Source of the DNA: Methanobacterium sp. UBA375
Lineage (GTDB): Archaea > Methanobacteriota > Methanobacteria > Methanobacteriales > Methanobacteriaceae
DNA: 64,000 nt
Reading direction: 5' to 3'
NCBI GenBank assembly: GCA_002495625.1
Contig: DAGC01000003.1
Span: 124,001 to 188,000, forward strand
Positions 25,080 to 33,192 of the stretch are shown here, piece by piece. Numbering within the stretch: position 1 is the first letter of the stretch; the number at the start of each line of letters is the position of its first letter. The notes under the pieces are model-generated. The model did not search any database. It was not told where the DNA came from and saw nothing but the letters and a program-made list of their open reading frames with translations. The translations under genes were made by a program, and so were the position numbers.

Positions 25080-25928
25080 ATGAATGTAATAGAAACTAAA
25101 GATATCACTTACAGTTATCCAGACGGTACTCTCGCCCTGAAAGATGTGGAATTTAACGCAGCTAAGGGTAAAATAATCGCCCTTCTAGGACCTAACGGGG
25201 CGGGTAAATCCACACTATTTCTACATTTCAATGGAATTTTAAAACCCAATAAAGGAACAGTCCGGGTAAACGGAGAGCCGCTCAAGTATGATAAGGCAGG
25301 ATTGATGAAGGTCCGCCAGAAGGTGGGCATAGTATTCCAGAACCCTGATGATCAGTTGTTTGCACCCACCGTAATGGAGGACGTGGCCTTCGGACCCATG
25401 AACATTGGTTTACCTGATGAAGAGGTTGAAGAGAGGGTTAAAGAATCCCTGGAAAGAGTCGGTATGGAGGGATTGGAGAACAAAGCACCACACCACCTGA
25501 GCGGGGGTCAAAAAAAGCGAGTGGCCATCGCCGGTATCCTGGCCATGCGTCCGGAGATAATGGTCCTGGACGAGCCTACATCTGGTCTGGATCCTAAGGG
25601 CGCATCGCAGATCATGCATCTACTCTATAATCTGAACCAGGAAGGTATGACCATCGTCATCTCCACCCATGATGTCGACCTGGTACCATTATATGCCTAT
25701 AACGTGTACATCATTAGCGAAGGGAAAATAATCAAAGAAGGAAGTCCCCTGGAAGTCTTCGAGGATGTGGAGACCATACGTGGAGCTAACTTAAGACTCC
25801 CCCGCATAGCCCATCTCATGGAGATACTGGGAAAGGAGGATAAACTACCCTTCGATAAACCTTATCCCCTAACCATCGGTGAAGCGAGGAGAAGGATCCT
25901 CAAGGAATTCAATGATAGGGTAAGATGA
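25080..25928 (+). CDS. cbiO: Energy-coupling-factor transporter ATP-binding protein CbiO (copy 2)
   Basis: ATPase of 282 residues, colinear with and very similar to the first cbiO. It keeps GPNGAGKST, VFQNPDDQLFAPTV, LSGGQKKRVAIAG, VLDEPTSGLDPKG and STHDVDLVP. The two copies could form a CbiO heterodimer in one ECF complex, or this one could serve another S-component outside the window. It lies 94 bases after the NicO gene and is probably in that unit. Its stop is only 19 bases from the convergent ferredoxin-like gene. Confidence 0.92.
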   Translation: MNVIETKDITYSYPDGTLALKDVEFNAAKGKIIALLGPNGAGKSTLFLHFNGILKPNKGTVRVNGEPLKYDKAGLMKVRQKVGIVFQNPDDQLFAPTVMEDVAFGPMNIGLPDEEVEERVKESLERVGMEGLENKAPHHLSGGQKKRVAIAGILAMRPEIMVLDEPTSGLDPKGASQIMHLLYNLNQEGMTIVISTHDVDLVPLYAYNVYIISEGKIIKEGSPLEVFEDVETIRGANLRLPRIAHLMEILGKEDKLPFDKPYPLTIGEARRRILKEFNDRVR

Positions 25929-25947
25929 CTCTCACTTTATTGAAGAA

Positions 25948-26334
25948 CTACTCCATAACCCTTATAGCCCTGGTGGGACAGGAATTGGTGCAGAAGCTGC
26001 AGCCAATGCACTTCAGGTCATCTACTTCTACTGTCCAGTCTTCGGCTGGTTTAATTGCTTCGACCGGGCATAGTGAAATACACGCACCACAATCTATGCA
26101 CTTTTCTTCGTCTTTTTTAACCACTTTATTTATGGGGTTGAGGTGGATTCCCTCTTTCTCCATGAATTCTACAGCCTGTTTCTGCTGTGTTCCGCTGATT
26201 TCAATGAGCATCTTACCTCCTTTGGGGGTGATGTCTGCCCGTAGTATGTTAAAAGTGATATCGTAGTTTTTCACTAGATTGGATATGATCGCTTTATTTA
26301 CTATGCTTGGAGAAAATGTGAGCCATGCTTTCAT
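25948..26334 (-). CDS. NIL-domain polyferredoxin of the sulfide-dependent homocysteine pathway
   Basis: Protein of 128 residues: an N-terminal NIL domain (about 1-70) and two [4Fe-4S] clusters (CIDCGACISLCP and CIGCSFCTNSCP). In Methanosarcina acetivorans the homolog (MA1822) is needed with its DUF39 partner (MA1821) to make homocysteine from aspartate semialdehyde and sulfide; that assignment is established for the family. Here it lies 2 bases after the stop of the DUF39-CBS gene, so the pair is co-transcribed. It likely supplies electrons and perhaps handles sulfur. Confidence 0.9.
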   Translation of the reverse strand: MKAWLTFSPSIVNKAIISNLVKNYDITFNILRADITPKGGKMLIEISGTQQKQAVEFMEKEGIHLNPINKVVKKDEEKCIDCGACISLCPVEAIKPAEDWTVEVDDLKCIGCSFCTNSCPTRAIRVME

Positions 26335-26336
26335 CT

Positions 26337-27863
26337 TTAATCACCACCTATCAGTCTGGAAATATCCTCTGCTGTGACCATCCCCTTCACCCGGTTGTCA
26401 CTATCTATTACAGGTAGGCCTGAGATCTTATTTTTATCTATTCTCCGGGCTATAACATCTACTGGTTCTTCCTCCCGGGCTATGATCACCTTTTTGGTCA
26501 TGACATCCGTCAGTTTATTTTTACCATGGGCCACGGCGTTGGCTACGTCCCAGGAAGTTACGATGCCCAGGAGTTTATTTCCCTCATCTACAACCGGTAA
26601 ATGGTTTATGCTGTTTTGCACCATTTTCCTGGCCACTTCACTGATGGCATCCGTTGGGTGGGCCAGTATCAGGGTTTCTCCCTTTAAATCCTTGACCAGT
26701 ATGCGGGGTTTCTGGATCTCCAGTGGCTTAACGGTTCGGCCTTTATTGGGCAGTTTCTCCACTGGGACAGTTAAAAGGAATTCTCCCTTATCTATCCATT
26801 CTTTGAGCTTCAGGGCTATCTCTAATGCCTTTTTCTGGCTGGATAATGGTGAGGTGGGTACTTCCTCCCCGTTTAATTCAATCACACCACTTTTGAGTTC
26901 GTGATAGTTTGCTTCCCTTACTATGGGTTTGCTTCTTCGGGGCACGCCGTAGTCTACTATGCGGCAGGTGATTTCCTCGTCACTGATGGCTGTTTGCTGG
27001 GCTAACTCTTCATTGAGTATGGGTATGGGTATTCCTGCTCCTACGTAGAGTGTGGATCCGTACTTGGGCATGGTCGCTCCCCGAACATAGTCGGAGTGCA
27101 TCTCCTTCATGTTTCCCTTAAGCATCAGTGTCCCGGCAGTTGAAACCGGCACCCCATTTTTCCTTTCCACTTCAGTGGCGAACTGGGTTCCTTCCCCTAT
27201 GATGTAGCCCTGGGCTCCGCAGAGGAATATTCTACTCCCGGTGCCTATGGTCTGGAAGTAGGGGTCGTTCAGTAGTGGGCTGAGTTCCCCGGCACTGGAG
27301 TAGCTTACATTGCCCATATTCGGTAGTAAGGTGCCCATGTAAGTGTACAGTGTTTCATCGGTGGAGTTGGTTGCCGAGGAATAGTTCTGGTAGCAGTTAC
27401 GTGGATTGACCATGACTGCTTCGTTTATACTTTCCAGTGTTATCTGGGTTTTTATCTCGGTTAAGGGGTAGCAATCGGTACCGTATGCTTCTGCAACGAG
27501 TTCAATCTCATTGCCCCGAATAAGGTCCTCTATTACATGGGATCCACCGTATTCTAAACCAATATCCGGGTTACGGTTGGGTTGGGTCGCCCCCAAGTAA
27601 GCATCTACAGCGGCCAGTCCTGAATAAGCTTCCACTCCATTTAAGTATGTGCGGGACATTTTTATGGGGGGATCGCTGTGGCCGAAGTTGAGGAAGGCTC
27701 CTGAGGAGCACATAGCGCCGAATGTTCCGGTTGTTACCACGTCAATTTCTTCTGCGGCCTGTTTTGCACCATTTTCCCTTACTATGGCTGTCATCTCGGC
27801 GGCGGTCACCACCACTGCATCTCCATCCTTGATCTTTTGGTTTATTTCTCGAATAGTTTTCAT
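26337..27863 (-). CDS. DUF39/CBS homocysteine biosynthesis protein
   Basis: Protein of about 508 residues. The N-terminal 360 residues are a DUF39 (HcyBio) domain with the conserved MVNPRNCYQNYSSATNSTDE and LFGAQGYIIGEGTQ-like (FLCGAQGYIIGEGTQ) segments, containing Cys residues possibly used for sulfur transfer. Two CBS domains close the protein (about 385-440 and 455-508). The Methanosarcina homolog MA1821 works with the NIL-ferredoxin in sulfide incorporation into homocysteine. The start is taken at ATG 27863 (MKTIREIN); an ATG 12 bases upstream (27875) is equally possible because neither has a strong ribosome binding site. Confidence 0.9.
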   Translation of the reverse strand: MKTIREINQKIKDGDAVVVTAAEMTAIVRENGAKQAAEEIDVVTTGTFGAMCSSGAFLNFGHSDPPIKMSRTYLNGVEAYSGLAAVDAYLGATQPNRNPDIGLEYGGSHVIEDLIRGNEIELVAEAYGTDCYPLTEIKTQITLESINEAVMVNPRNCYQNYSSATNSTDETLYTYMGTLLPNMGNVSYSSAGELSPLLNDPYFQTIGTGSRIFLCGAQGYIIGEGTQFATEVERKNGVPVSTAGTLMLKGNMKEMHSDYVRGATMPKYGSTLYVGAGIPIPILNEELAQQTAISDEEITCRIVDYGVPRRSKPIVREANYHELKSGVIELNGEEVPTSPLSSQKKALEIALKLKEWIDKGEFLLTVPVEKLPNKGRTVKPLEIQKPRILVKDLKGETLILAHPTDAISEVARKMVQNSINHLPVVDEGNKLLGIVTSWDVANAVAHGKNKLTDVMTKKVIIAREEEPVDVIARRIDKNKISGLPVIDSDNRVKGMVTAEDISRLIGGD

Positions 27864-28101
27864 AATATCCCACATCCGGCCCTTAATCTATTACTCTTTT
27901 ACTTAATTAATGGACTATAAACTTAATGATAAGGTTTTAGATGTGGGTCGTTGCTAAAATATAAGGGACTCTAATTAACAATTGTTAATTTCTTTTATTG
28001 TATTTTTAAAGTATGGGATTTTAAAAAAGTTAGATGATTTAAAATAAAAATAGAGATGAATAAAAAAAAGTAGGGGGTAAGAATCACATATTCCCCTTTT
28101 T

Positions 28102-28443
28102 CTATCCATTCAGGATATTGTTTAATTCATTTTTAATGTTCTGGTTCTGGAATAACAACTTCAGATTTTCCTGAACCACCGGATTCTGCAGCCACTGGTA
28201 TATCTGGGCTTGGACATCCTGCCTCTGCAACCACTGGCTTATCTCATTCTGCACATCCTGATTCTGTAACAATTGAGTTATCTGATCTGGATTCTGCATT
28301 ATCTGGTCCTTAATATCCATTAAATCCTGGTACAGTCCGGGATTTTCTTGTTGTAGCTGTTGGGCGGCACTGGAGTCCGCGGCGTAGATGGGCATGGTGC
28401 CAAGCATCACAGCCAGGATGCATATTATGGCTATTTTTTTCAT
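28102..28443 (-). CDS. Secreted Gln/Asn-rich protein with 13-residue repeats
   Basis: Small secreted protein of 113 residues with no recognised family. A clear signal peptide (KKIAIICILAVMLGTMPIYA, cleavage near residue 21) is followed by a helical segment. Four tandem repeats of about 13 residues then follow, best seen in NQDVQNEISQWLQ and RQDVQAQIYQWLQ, with degenerate copies NPVVQENLKLLFQ and NQNIKNELNNILN. The repeat pattern of hydrophobic residues would form an amphipathic helix. There are no cysteines. It is monocistronic. Confidence 0.65.
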   Translation of the reverse strand: MKKIAIICILAVMLGTMPIYAADSSAAQQLQQENPGLYQDLMDIKDQIMQNPDQITQLLQNQDVQNEISQWLQRQDVQAQIYQWLQNPVVQENLKLLFQNQNIKNELNNILNG

Positions 28444-28838
28444 TTTCTATCACCCAAAATTCTTTTTATCTATTTTTTCTTTCTATTTTTCCTTTTTTTG
28501 TGTTTATTTTCTATTTCTGTTCTTTATTTCTATTTTTGTTGCATTTTTAGTTAAATGCATTATCACATTATAGGTTTAAGTATAAAAAGTTTATGCACAA
28601 AACAGGCCCCAGAGGGTTAATTTCAAAGTTTAGGGTATTATCCATGAAGAAATAAAATAATAAAATATGGTAAGCAACTAACTATAGTGGAAATATTTTT
28701 ATACTTACCATGGATTTCTTGATTTTAATCCTAAATTTTAATAATTACCACGTATAAAAATACAAGTTGTACCCTGAAAACTTGATAAAATAAATTTCAT
28801 TTTATATAAAAAGGAATAACACTTAGGGGGAGAATAAA
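28444..28838. other. Intergenic region between the repeat-protein gene and tldD
   Basis: About 395 bases between divergent genes. The part next to the secreted-protein gene is a long T/C-rich tract (28450-28550). An inverted repeat lies at 28667-28711 (separate entry), and TATA-like stretches (TTTTATAC near 28697 and TTTTATATAAA near 28800) could serve tldD. The tldD ribosome binding site AGGGGGAG lies at 28825-28832. No gene was seen. Confidence 0.5.
28667..28711. promoter_or_regulatory. Inverted repeat ATGGTAAG/CTTACCAT upstream of tldD
   Basis: Perfect 8-base arms at 28667-28674 and 28704-28711 are separated by 29 bases. The arms match the shorter-spaced dyad at 10849-10873. A shared regulator, or loop formation in RNA, is possible but unproven. 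Confidence 0.3.
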
Positions 28839-30224
28839 ATAATTAAAAAAGAAGAGTATTCATTTGACACTGATTTAATCGGAAAAATACTAACTCTTTT
28901 AGAGGAAAAGGCAGATTACGTTGACTTGCGGATTAGCGAAAGTTTAAACAACGTTATAGTGATGAAGGACGGGAAAGTTCAGGAGATAACATCCGGTAAT
29001 AACTGGGGTGGATGTGTACGCGTATTAAAAAACGGTGCATGGGGTGTTAGCTTCACCACCAACCCGGCTAAGATGGAAGATGCAGGTAAATCTGCACTTA
29101 AACTCGCCAATGCTTTAGATAATGATGTTAAACTGGCGGATATAGAACCAACCCATGACAATGTGAAGTCTAAGGCAAAATTAAAGTTGCAGGATGTATC
29201 CCTTGATGAGAAAAAGGAAGCCATGTCCGCTGCAGAGAAGGCAGCTAATCTGGAGGCAATTGTAAGCACCACCGTCAACTACGTGGACGGGGAAGGTACC
29301 ACCATCTTCGCCAACAGCGAAGGAACCGAGCTCCAGATAGAAGAAAGCAGAGTAGCCCTGTTTATGAACGCAGTAGCTGCTTCTGATGGGATCATACAGT
29401 TCGGGCATAAAAGCACCGGTGGTGCCGCAGGTTTCGAAGTCATACAGAAAGAAGACCTGGAAAAATTCGGAAGAGTCACGGCTGAAAAGGCGATACGACT
29501 CCTTAAAGCGGAACTACCACCCTCCGGCAAATTCCCGGTGGTCATGGATCCGGAACTTACCGGTGTATTTATACACGAAGCCCTGGGCCATGCATCAGAG
29601 GCTGATCTGATATTAAAAAATGATTCCATACTAAAAGGGAAGATGGGCACCCAGATAGGCTCATCCCTGGTAACAATCATAGATGATGCCACCATGGACG
29701 CCTTTGGCTATTATCCCTATGATTCAGAGGGTGTAAAGACCCGTAAAAATATATTGGTAGAGGATGGTATTCTTAAATCACTTTTAAGCTCCAGGGAAAC
29801 AGCATCACAGTTGGATATCACCCCATCGGGGAACGCCCGATCAGTAGTGGGGGACCAGCCCATAGTACGGATGAGTAACACCTACCTCCAACCTAGTGAA
29901 CTGAAATTTGAAGAACTCATAGAGGATATGGATAGTGGTATATATCTTAAAGGCTCCCGTGGAGGTCAGGTGGATACTGGTAAGGGGGTTTTCCAGTTCA
30001 ACGCTGCTGAATCATTTCTGATAGAAAATGGAGAAGTAAAAAATCCACTCCGAGATGTTTCACTCTCCGGGAATATTTTAGAGATGCTCCTAAAGGTGGA
30101 TGGCGTGGGATCCGACTTCAAGATGGGCGTGGGTTTCTGCGGTAAATCAGGGCAGACCGTGCCCGTAGGAGACGGCGGACCACACGTAAGGGTTAAAGAA
30201 GCCACTGTAGGCGGAGGATCCTGA
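28839..30224 (+). CDS. tldD: Metalloprotease TldD
   Basis: TldD subunit of the TldD/TldE (PmbA) metalloprotease, which degrades peptides and processes modified peptides. The zinc motif HExxxH is present as HEALGH near residue 246, followed by the conserved C-terminal Cys region (VGFCGKSGQTVPVGDGGP). About 461 residues. No ATG, GTG or TTG lies near the ribosome binding site (AGGGGGAG at 28825-28832); the frame opens at ATA 28839 followed by ATT 28842, giving IKKEEYSFDTDLIGKIL, which fits the family N-terminus. The first standard codon, TTG 28926, would remove the first helix. No tldE/pmbA partner gene lies in the window. Confidence 0.88.
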   Translation: MIKKEEYSFDTDLIGKILTLLEEKADYVDLRISESLNNVIVMKDGKVQEITSGNNWGGCVRVLKNGAWGVSFTTNPAKMEDAGKSALKLANALDNDVKLADIEPTHDNVKSKAKLKLQDVSLDEKKEAMSAAEKAANLEAIVSTTVNYVDGEGTTIFANSEGTELQIEESRVALFMNAVAASDGIIQFGHKSTGGAAGFEVIQKEDLEKFGRVTAEKAIRLLKAELPPSGKFPVVMDPELTGVFIHEALGHASEADLILKNDSILKGKMGTQIGSSLVTIIDDATMDAFGYYPYDSEGVKTRKNILVEDGILKSLLSSRETASQLDITPSGNARSVVGDQPIVRMSNTYLQPSELKFEELIEDMDSGIYLKGSRGGQVDTGKGVFQFNAAESFLIENGEVKNPLRDVSLSGNILEMLLKVDGVGSDFKMGVGFCGKSGQTVPVGDGGPHVRVKEATVGGGS

Positions 30225-30281
30225 AATCATGGATCCCATATGAGTAAAAAAAAAGTTTGAATACACTTAGGGGGTAAATAA

Positions 30282-30842
30282 ATGATTACCGATGAAGAAG
30301 GTGAATTTCTGGTTAAACTGGCCAGATCGTCCATAGAATCCTACCTGAAAGATAAAGTAATATTAGAAGTACCTGAAAATACTCCAAACACTTTAAAGGA
30401 GGAAATGGGTGCTTTTGTAACATTAAATAGTAAAGGCCAGCTCAGGGGATGTATAGGTTATCCTGAACCCATAAAACCGCTGGTAAACGCGGTTATAGAA
30501 GTAGCTATATCGGCGGCTATCCAGGATCCTAGATTTCCACCGGTATCTCCTGAGGAACTGGATGATATCAGTGTAGAGGTGAGTGTGCTTACCAAACCGG
30601 AACTTATAGAGGTGGATAAACCTACTGAGTATCCGGAAAAGGTAAGTTTAGGCCAGGATGGTCTGATAGTGGAAAGCTGTTTTGGCCGGGGACTTCTGCT
30701 TCCCCAGGTTGCAGTGGAATGGCAGTGGGACGAGGAGGAATTCTTATCAAACACCTGTATGAAGGCTGGGCTTAACCTGGACTGCTGGTTAGAGCCTGAT
30801 ATTAATATCTACAAGTTCCAGAGCCAGATTTTTGAGGAATAA
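30282..30842 (+). CDS. AMMECR1 family protein
   Basis: Conserved protein of 186 residues found in archaea and eukaryotes. The family hallmark LRGCIG (as QLRGCIGYPEP, about residues 50-60) and downstream ISAAIQDPRFPPVSPEEL and VEVSVLTKP segments are present. The function is not established; the human member is linked to a contiguous gene syndrome, and some relatives are paired with radical SAM and MEMO proteins. It lies 57 bases after tldD and may be co-transcribed. Confidence 0.9.
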   Translation: MITDEEGEFLVKLARSSIESYLKDKVILEVPENTPNTLKEEMGAFVTLNSKGQLRGCIGYPEPIKPLVNAVIEVAISAAIQDPRFPPVSPEELDDISVEVSVLTKPELIEVDKPTEYPEKVSLGQDGLIVESCFGRGLLLPQVAVEWQWDEEEFLSNTCMKAGLNLDCWLEPDINIYKFQSQIFEE

Positions 30843-30938
30843 AATTACATTACTTTAAATACAAATTTAGTCAATATTACTTATTAGCATATTCTACATT
30901 TACTCTAAATTCATTTTTTAGTTTTTAAACGTGATTTC

Positions 30939-31937
30939 ATGTTCCTACCAACCATACCCACACCAGAAGAAGCCCTGGATAAGGGATTCAGCCGGGCAAA
31001 GAAGGCTGCAAATAAAGCTCGAACCTCTAAGATTCCCCATCAACTGAAATCTAAGCGGATTGAGGAAATCAGGGTTAGGACTGCCTGCCAGGTGATACAG
31101 GAAACCTTCAAGAGCATCTTGGAAAAGACCCCCAAGGTAGAACAGATGCCCCTGTTCTATCAGGACTATATCGACGTGGTGGTGGGTGTTGACCAGCTTA
31201 AAAAATCTCTAGGAGCACTCAACTGGGCTGTGGGCATTCTGGCCAAGCTTGAAGGGCAGTACGCCCAGAAGATCAGGAGGTCCAGTCCAGAAAGCGCAGC
31301 GAAGATACGCAGGGAGGCTTATGGACGTATATCCTCTGTGGTTAATCGTATAAGGGAAGAACTCGAATTTCTAGATTACACCAAGGCACGATTAAGGAAT
31401 ATGCCCACCGTTGACTTCGAAGCGGTTACCGCGGTTATAGCCGGCTTTCCTAACGTGGGTAAATCCACTCTACTCAGACAGATCACCACTGCTGAGCCTA
31501 AAGTGGCGGATTATCCCTTCACCACCACCGGTATCCAGATCGGTCACCTGGAACGTAAGTGGCAGAAATACCAGATCATAGACACACCCGGTCTCCTGGA
31601 CAGGCCCATCGATGACATGAACACCATCGAACTTAACGCCATGGTGGCACTGGAACACCTGGCAGAGGTGGTTTTATACATCTTCGATGCATCAGAAACC
31701 TCTGGTTACCCATTAGAAAACCAGTTCATGTTATACGAGTCCATAAAAAAGATCTTCAAAATTCCCATAATTTGCATCTTCAATAAGATGGACCTGGTGG
31801 AAAATATTAATTATTTGAACGAATATATTCATAAGGTAGACGAACCTATACTTGTAACCGCTTCTGAGGGCAGCGGGATCTCCCAGGTAATGGATAAATT
31901 GGAGGAATTTAAAGATGACGAGAAGAGAAATCGCTGA
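30939..31937 (+). CDS. NOG1-type GTP-binding protein
   Basis: GTPase of 332 residues related to eukaryotic Nog1, a ribosome assembly factor. The helical N-terminal domain (about 1-160) is followed by a G domain with P-loop AGFPNVGKST (about 168-177), DTPGLLDRP and NKMD. Archaeal members are presumed to act on the 50S subunit. The ribosome binding site GTGAT lies just before the ATG. The stop overlaps the start of the hsp20 gene by 23 bases. Confidence 0.92.
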   Translation: MFLPTIPTPEEALDKGFSRAKKAANKARTSKIPHQLKSKRIEEIRVRTACQVIQETFKSILEKTPKVEQMPLFYQDYIDVVVGVDQLKKSLGALNWAVGILAKLEGQYAQKIRRSSPESAAKIRREAYGRISSVVNRIREELEFLDYTKARLRNMPTVDFEAVTAVIAGFPNVGKSTLLRQITTAEPKVADYPFTTTGIQIGHLERKWQKYQIIDTPGLLDRPIDDMNTIELNAMVALEHLAEVVLYIFDASETSGYPLENQFMLYESIKKIFKIPIICIFNKMDLVENINYLNEYIHKVDEPILVTASEGSGISQVMDKLEEFKDDEKRNR

Positions 31938-32337
31938 ACAGGTATTTAATGATGTTTTTAGTGCTATAAAGGATTCGCAGAGTGATTTGGAGAAGACGAT
32001 ATCGGGATATGCTTCTGGTATCATAGGTAAAACACCGGTGGATGTAATAGACCAGGGAGACAATATAATCGTTAAAGCAGACCTCCCCGGATTTAAAAAA
32101 GAAAACATCAAAATAGATGTGAGTGATGATACCCTGGAAATCAATGCTCTTTTTGAAGAAGAAACCCTGGAAGAGGGGTCTAATTATGTCAGAAGAGAGC
32201 GGAGATATAATGAAATTAAAAGAGTTGTTGAACTCCCCACCAAAATAAACATCGACCATGCAAATGCCGAATTTGAAAATGGAGTCCTCCAAATTACCCT
32301 TCCTAAGTCTGGGAAGACGAAGGTTAACGTAGAATAA
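31915..32337 (+). CDS. Small heat shock protein, Hsp20 family
   Basis: ATP-independent chaperone of 140 residues. The alpha-crystallin domain spans about 42-135, beginning VIDQGDNIIVKADLPGF and ending with the family GVLQITLPK segment (the A-x-x-x-n-GvL motif as AEFENGVLQITLP). A short C-terminal tail lacks a clear I-x-I/V motif (VNVE). GGAGG lies about 9 bases before the ATG, inside the GTPase gene. A long T-run (32341-32348) follows the stop. Confidence 0.93.
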   Translation: MTRREIAEQVFNDVFSAIKDSQSDLEKTISGYASGIIGKTPVDVIDQGDNIIVKADLPGFKKENIKIDVSDDTLEINALFEEETLEEGSNYVRRERRYNEIKRVVELPTKINIDHANAEFENGVLQITLPKSGKTKVNVE

Positions 32338-32383
32338 AATTTTTTTTCAAAAGGATCTTGGTATCTTTTCTACAGATCTTACC

Positions 32384-32944
32384 TTACTTCTTATCCTTTC
32401 GAAGAGAAAAAAGCTCAGCCAGACAGACTGCCATTTCCGCTACTTCTACAGGGTCTCGTCCCACTAACGCGATAATGGGTTCCTTTCCCCAATCCCCAGT
32501 GTGATAGATGATATCTGGAACTTCTCCCAAACTGTTTATGGCCTGTTCCACACCCCAGGACACTGTTTTTCCCTCAATTTCACGAAGCTCTTCAGGTTCT
32601 CCCATCCGATTGTAAGAGGATACCTTAAGCCCTAATTTTTCACATATCTCTATTGTAACTGTATTATATCGTAAATTAAGGGCACTTCGACGCTCGGGAT
32701 CATGTTTCATAACCTCCAGCACCAGGCGGGCCATGTGACTGGATGCACCCCAGTCGGGCATTGTGAAAGCTTTCGCTCGACCATTTATTGTGGTTATACG
32801 TCCCGGAACTCCGACTACGTCTTCTACGGATTGGGCATTTTCCCGGGCCATGACCAGGTTGCTCCTCACCTCTGGTATGAGTTCTGCCATGTGTTTTGAA
32901 GATTGGAGGATGATCAATCCCTGGTGGACACCTAATCTTTCCAT
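32384..32944 (-). CDS. ThiN-type thiamine-phosphate synthase domain protein
   Basis: Protein of 186 residues matching the ThiN domain that archaea use in place of ThiE to join the pyrimidine and thiazole parts of thiamine. Visible family motifs are IPEVRSNLVMA, PGRITTINGRAKA, PDWGASSHMARLVLEVM and VPDIIYHTGDWGKEP. In many archaea ThiN is fused to ThiD or to a helix-turn-helix; here it stands alone. It could be the enzyme, or a regulator subunit that has lost its partner domain. It is convergent with hsp20. Confidence 0.82.
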   Translation of the reverse strand: MERLGVHQGLIILQSSKHMAELIPEVRSNLVMARENAQSVEDVVGVPGRITTINGRAKAFTMPDWGASSHMARLVLEVMKHDPERRSALNLRYNTVTIEICEKLGLKVSSYNRMGEPEELREIEGKTVSWGVEQAINSLGEVPDIIYHTGDWGKEPIIALVGRDPVEVAEMAVCLAELFSLRKDKK

Positions 32945-33192
32945 GGACTTAGTTTAATTTCAGGGCCTATAAATAATTTGGATAATAATTTTGGAAAATT
33001 TTACTCCCCCTTCCCAGTAATTTTGAAATTTTTAAATAAATTTTTGTTGTATCCATAAAAAATTACTTCGTTAAACAGTGTTTTTTGGTGAAAAATTTAA
33101 AAAGATTTAAATATTTTTAAATACAGTAAGTATTATTGTCGGAACCTTGAAATTGTTATCTGACATTGCTGAAAAATGGGAGGCAGTATAAA

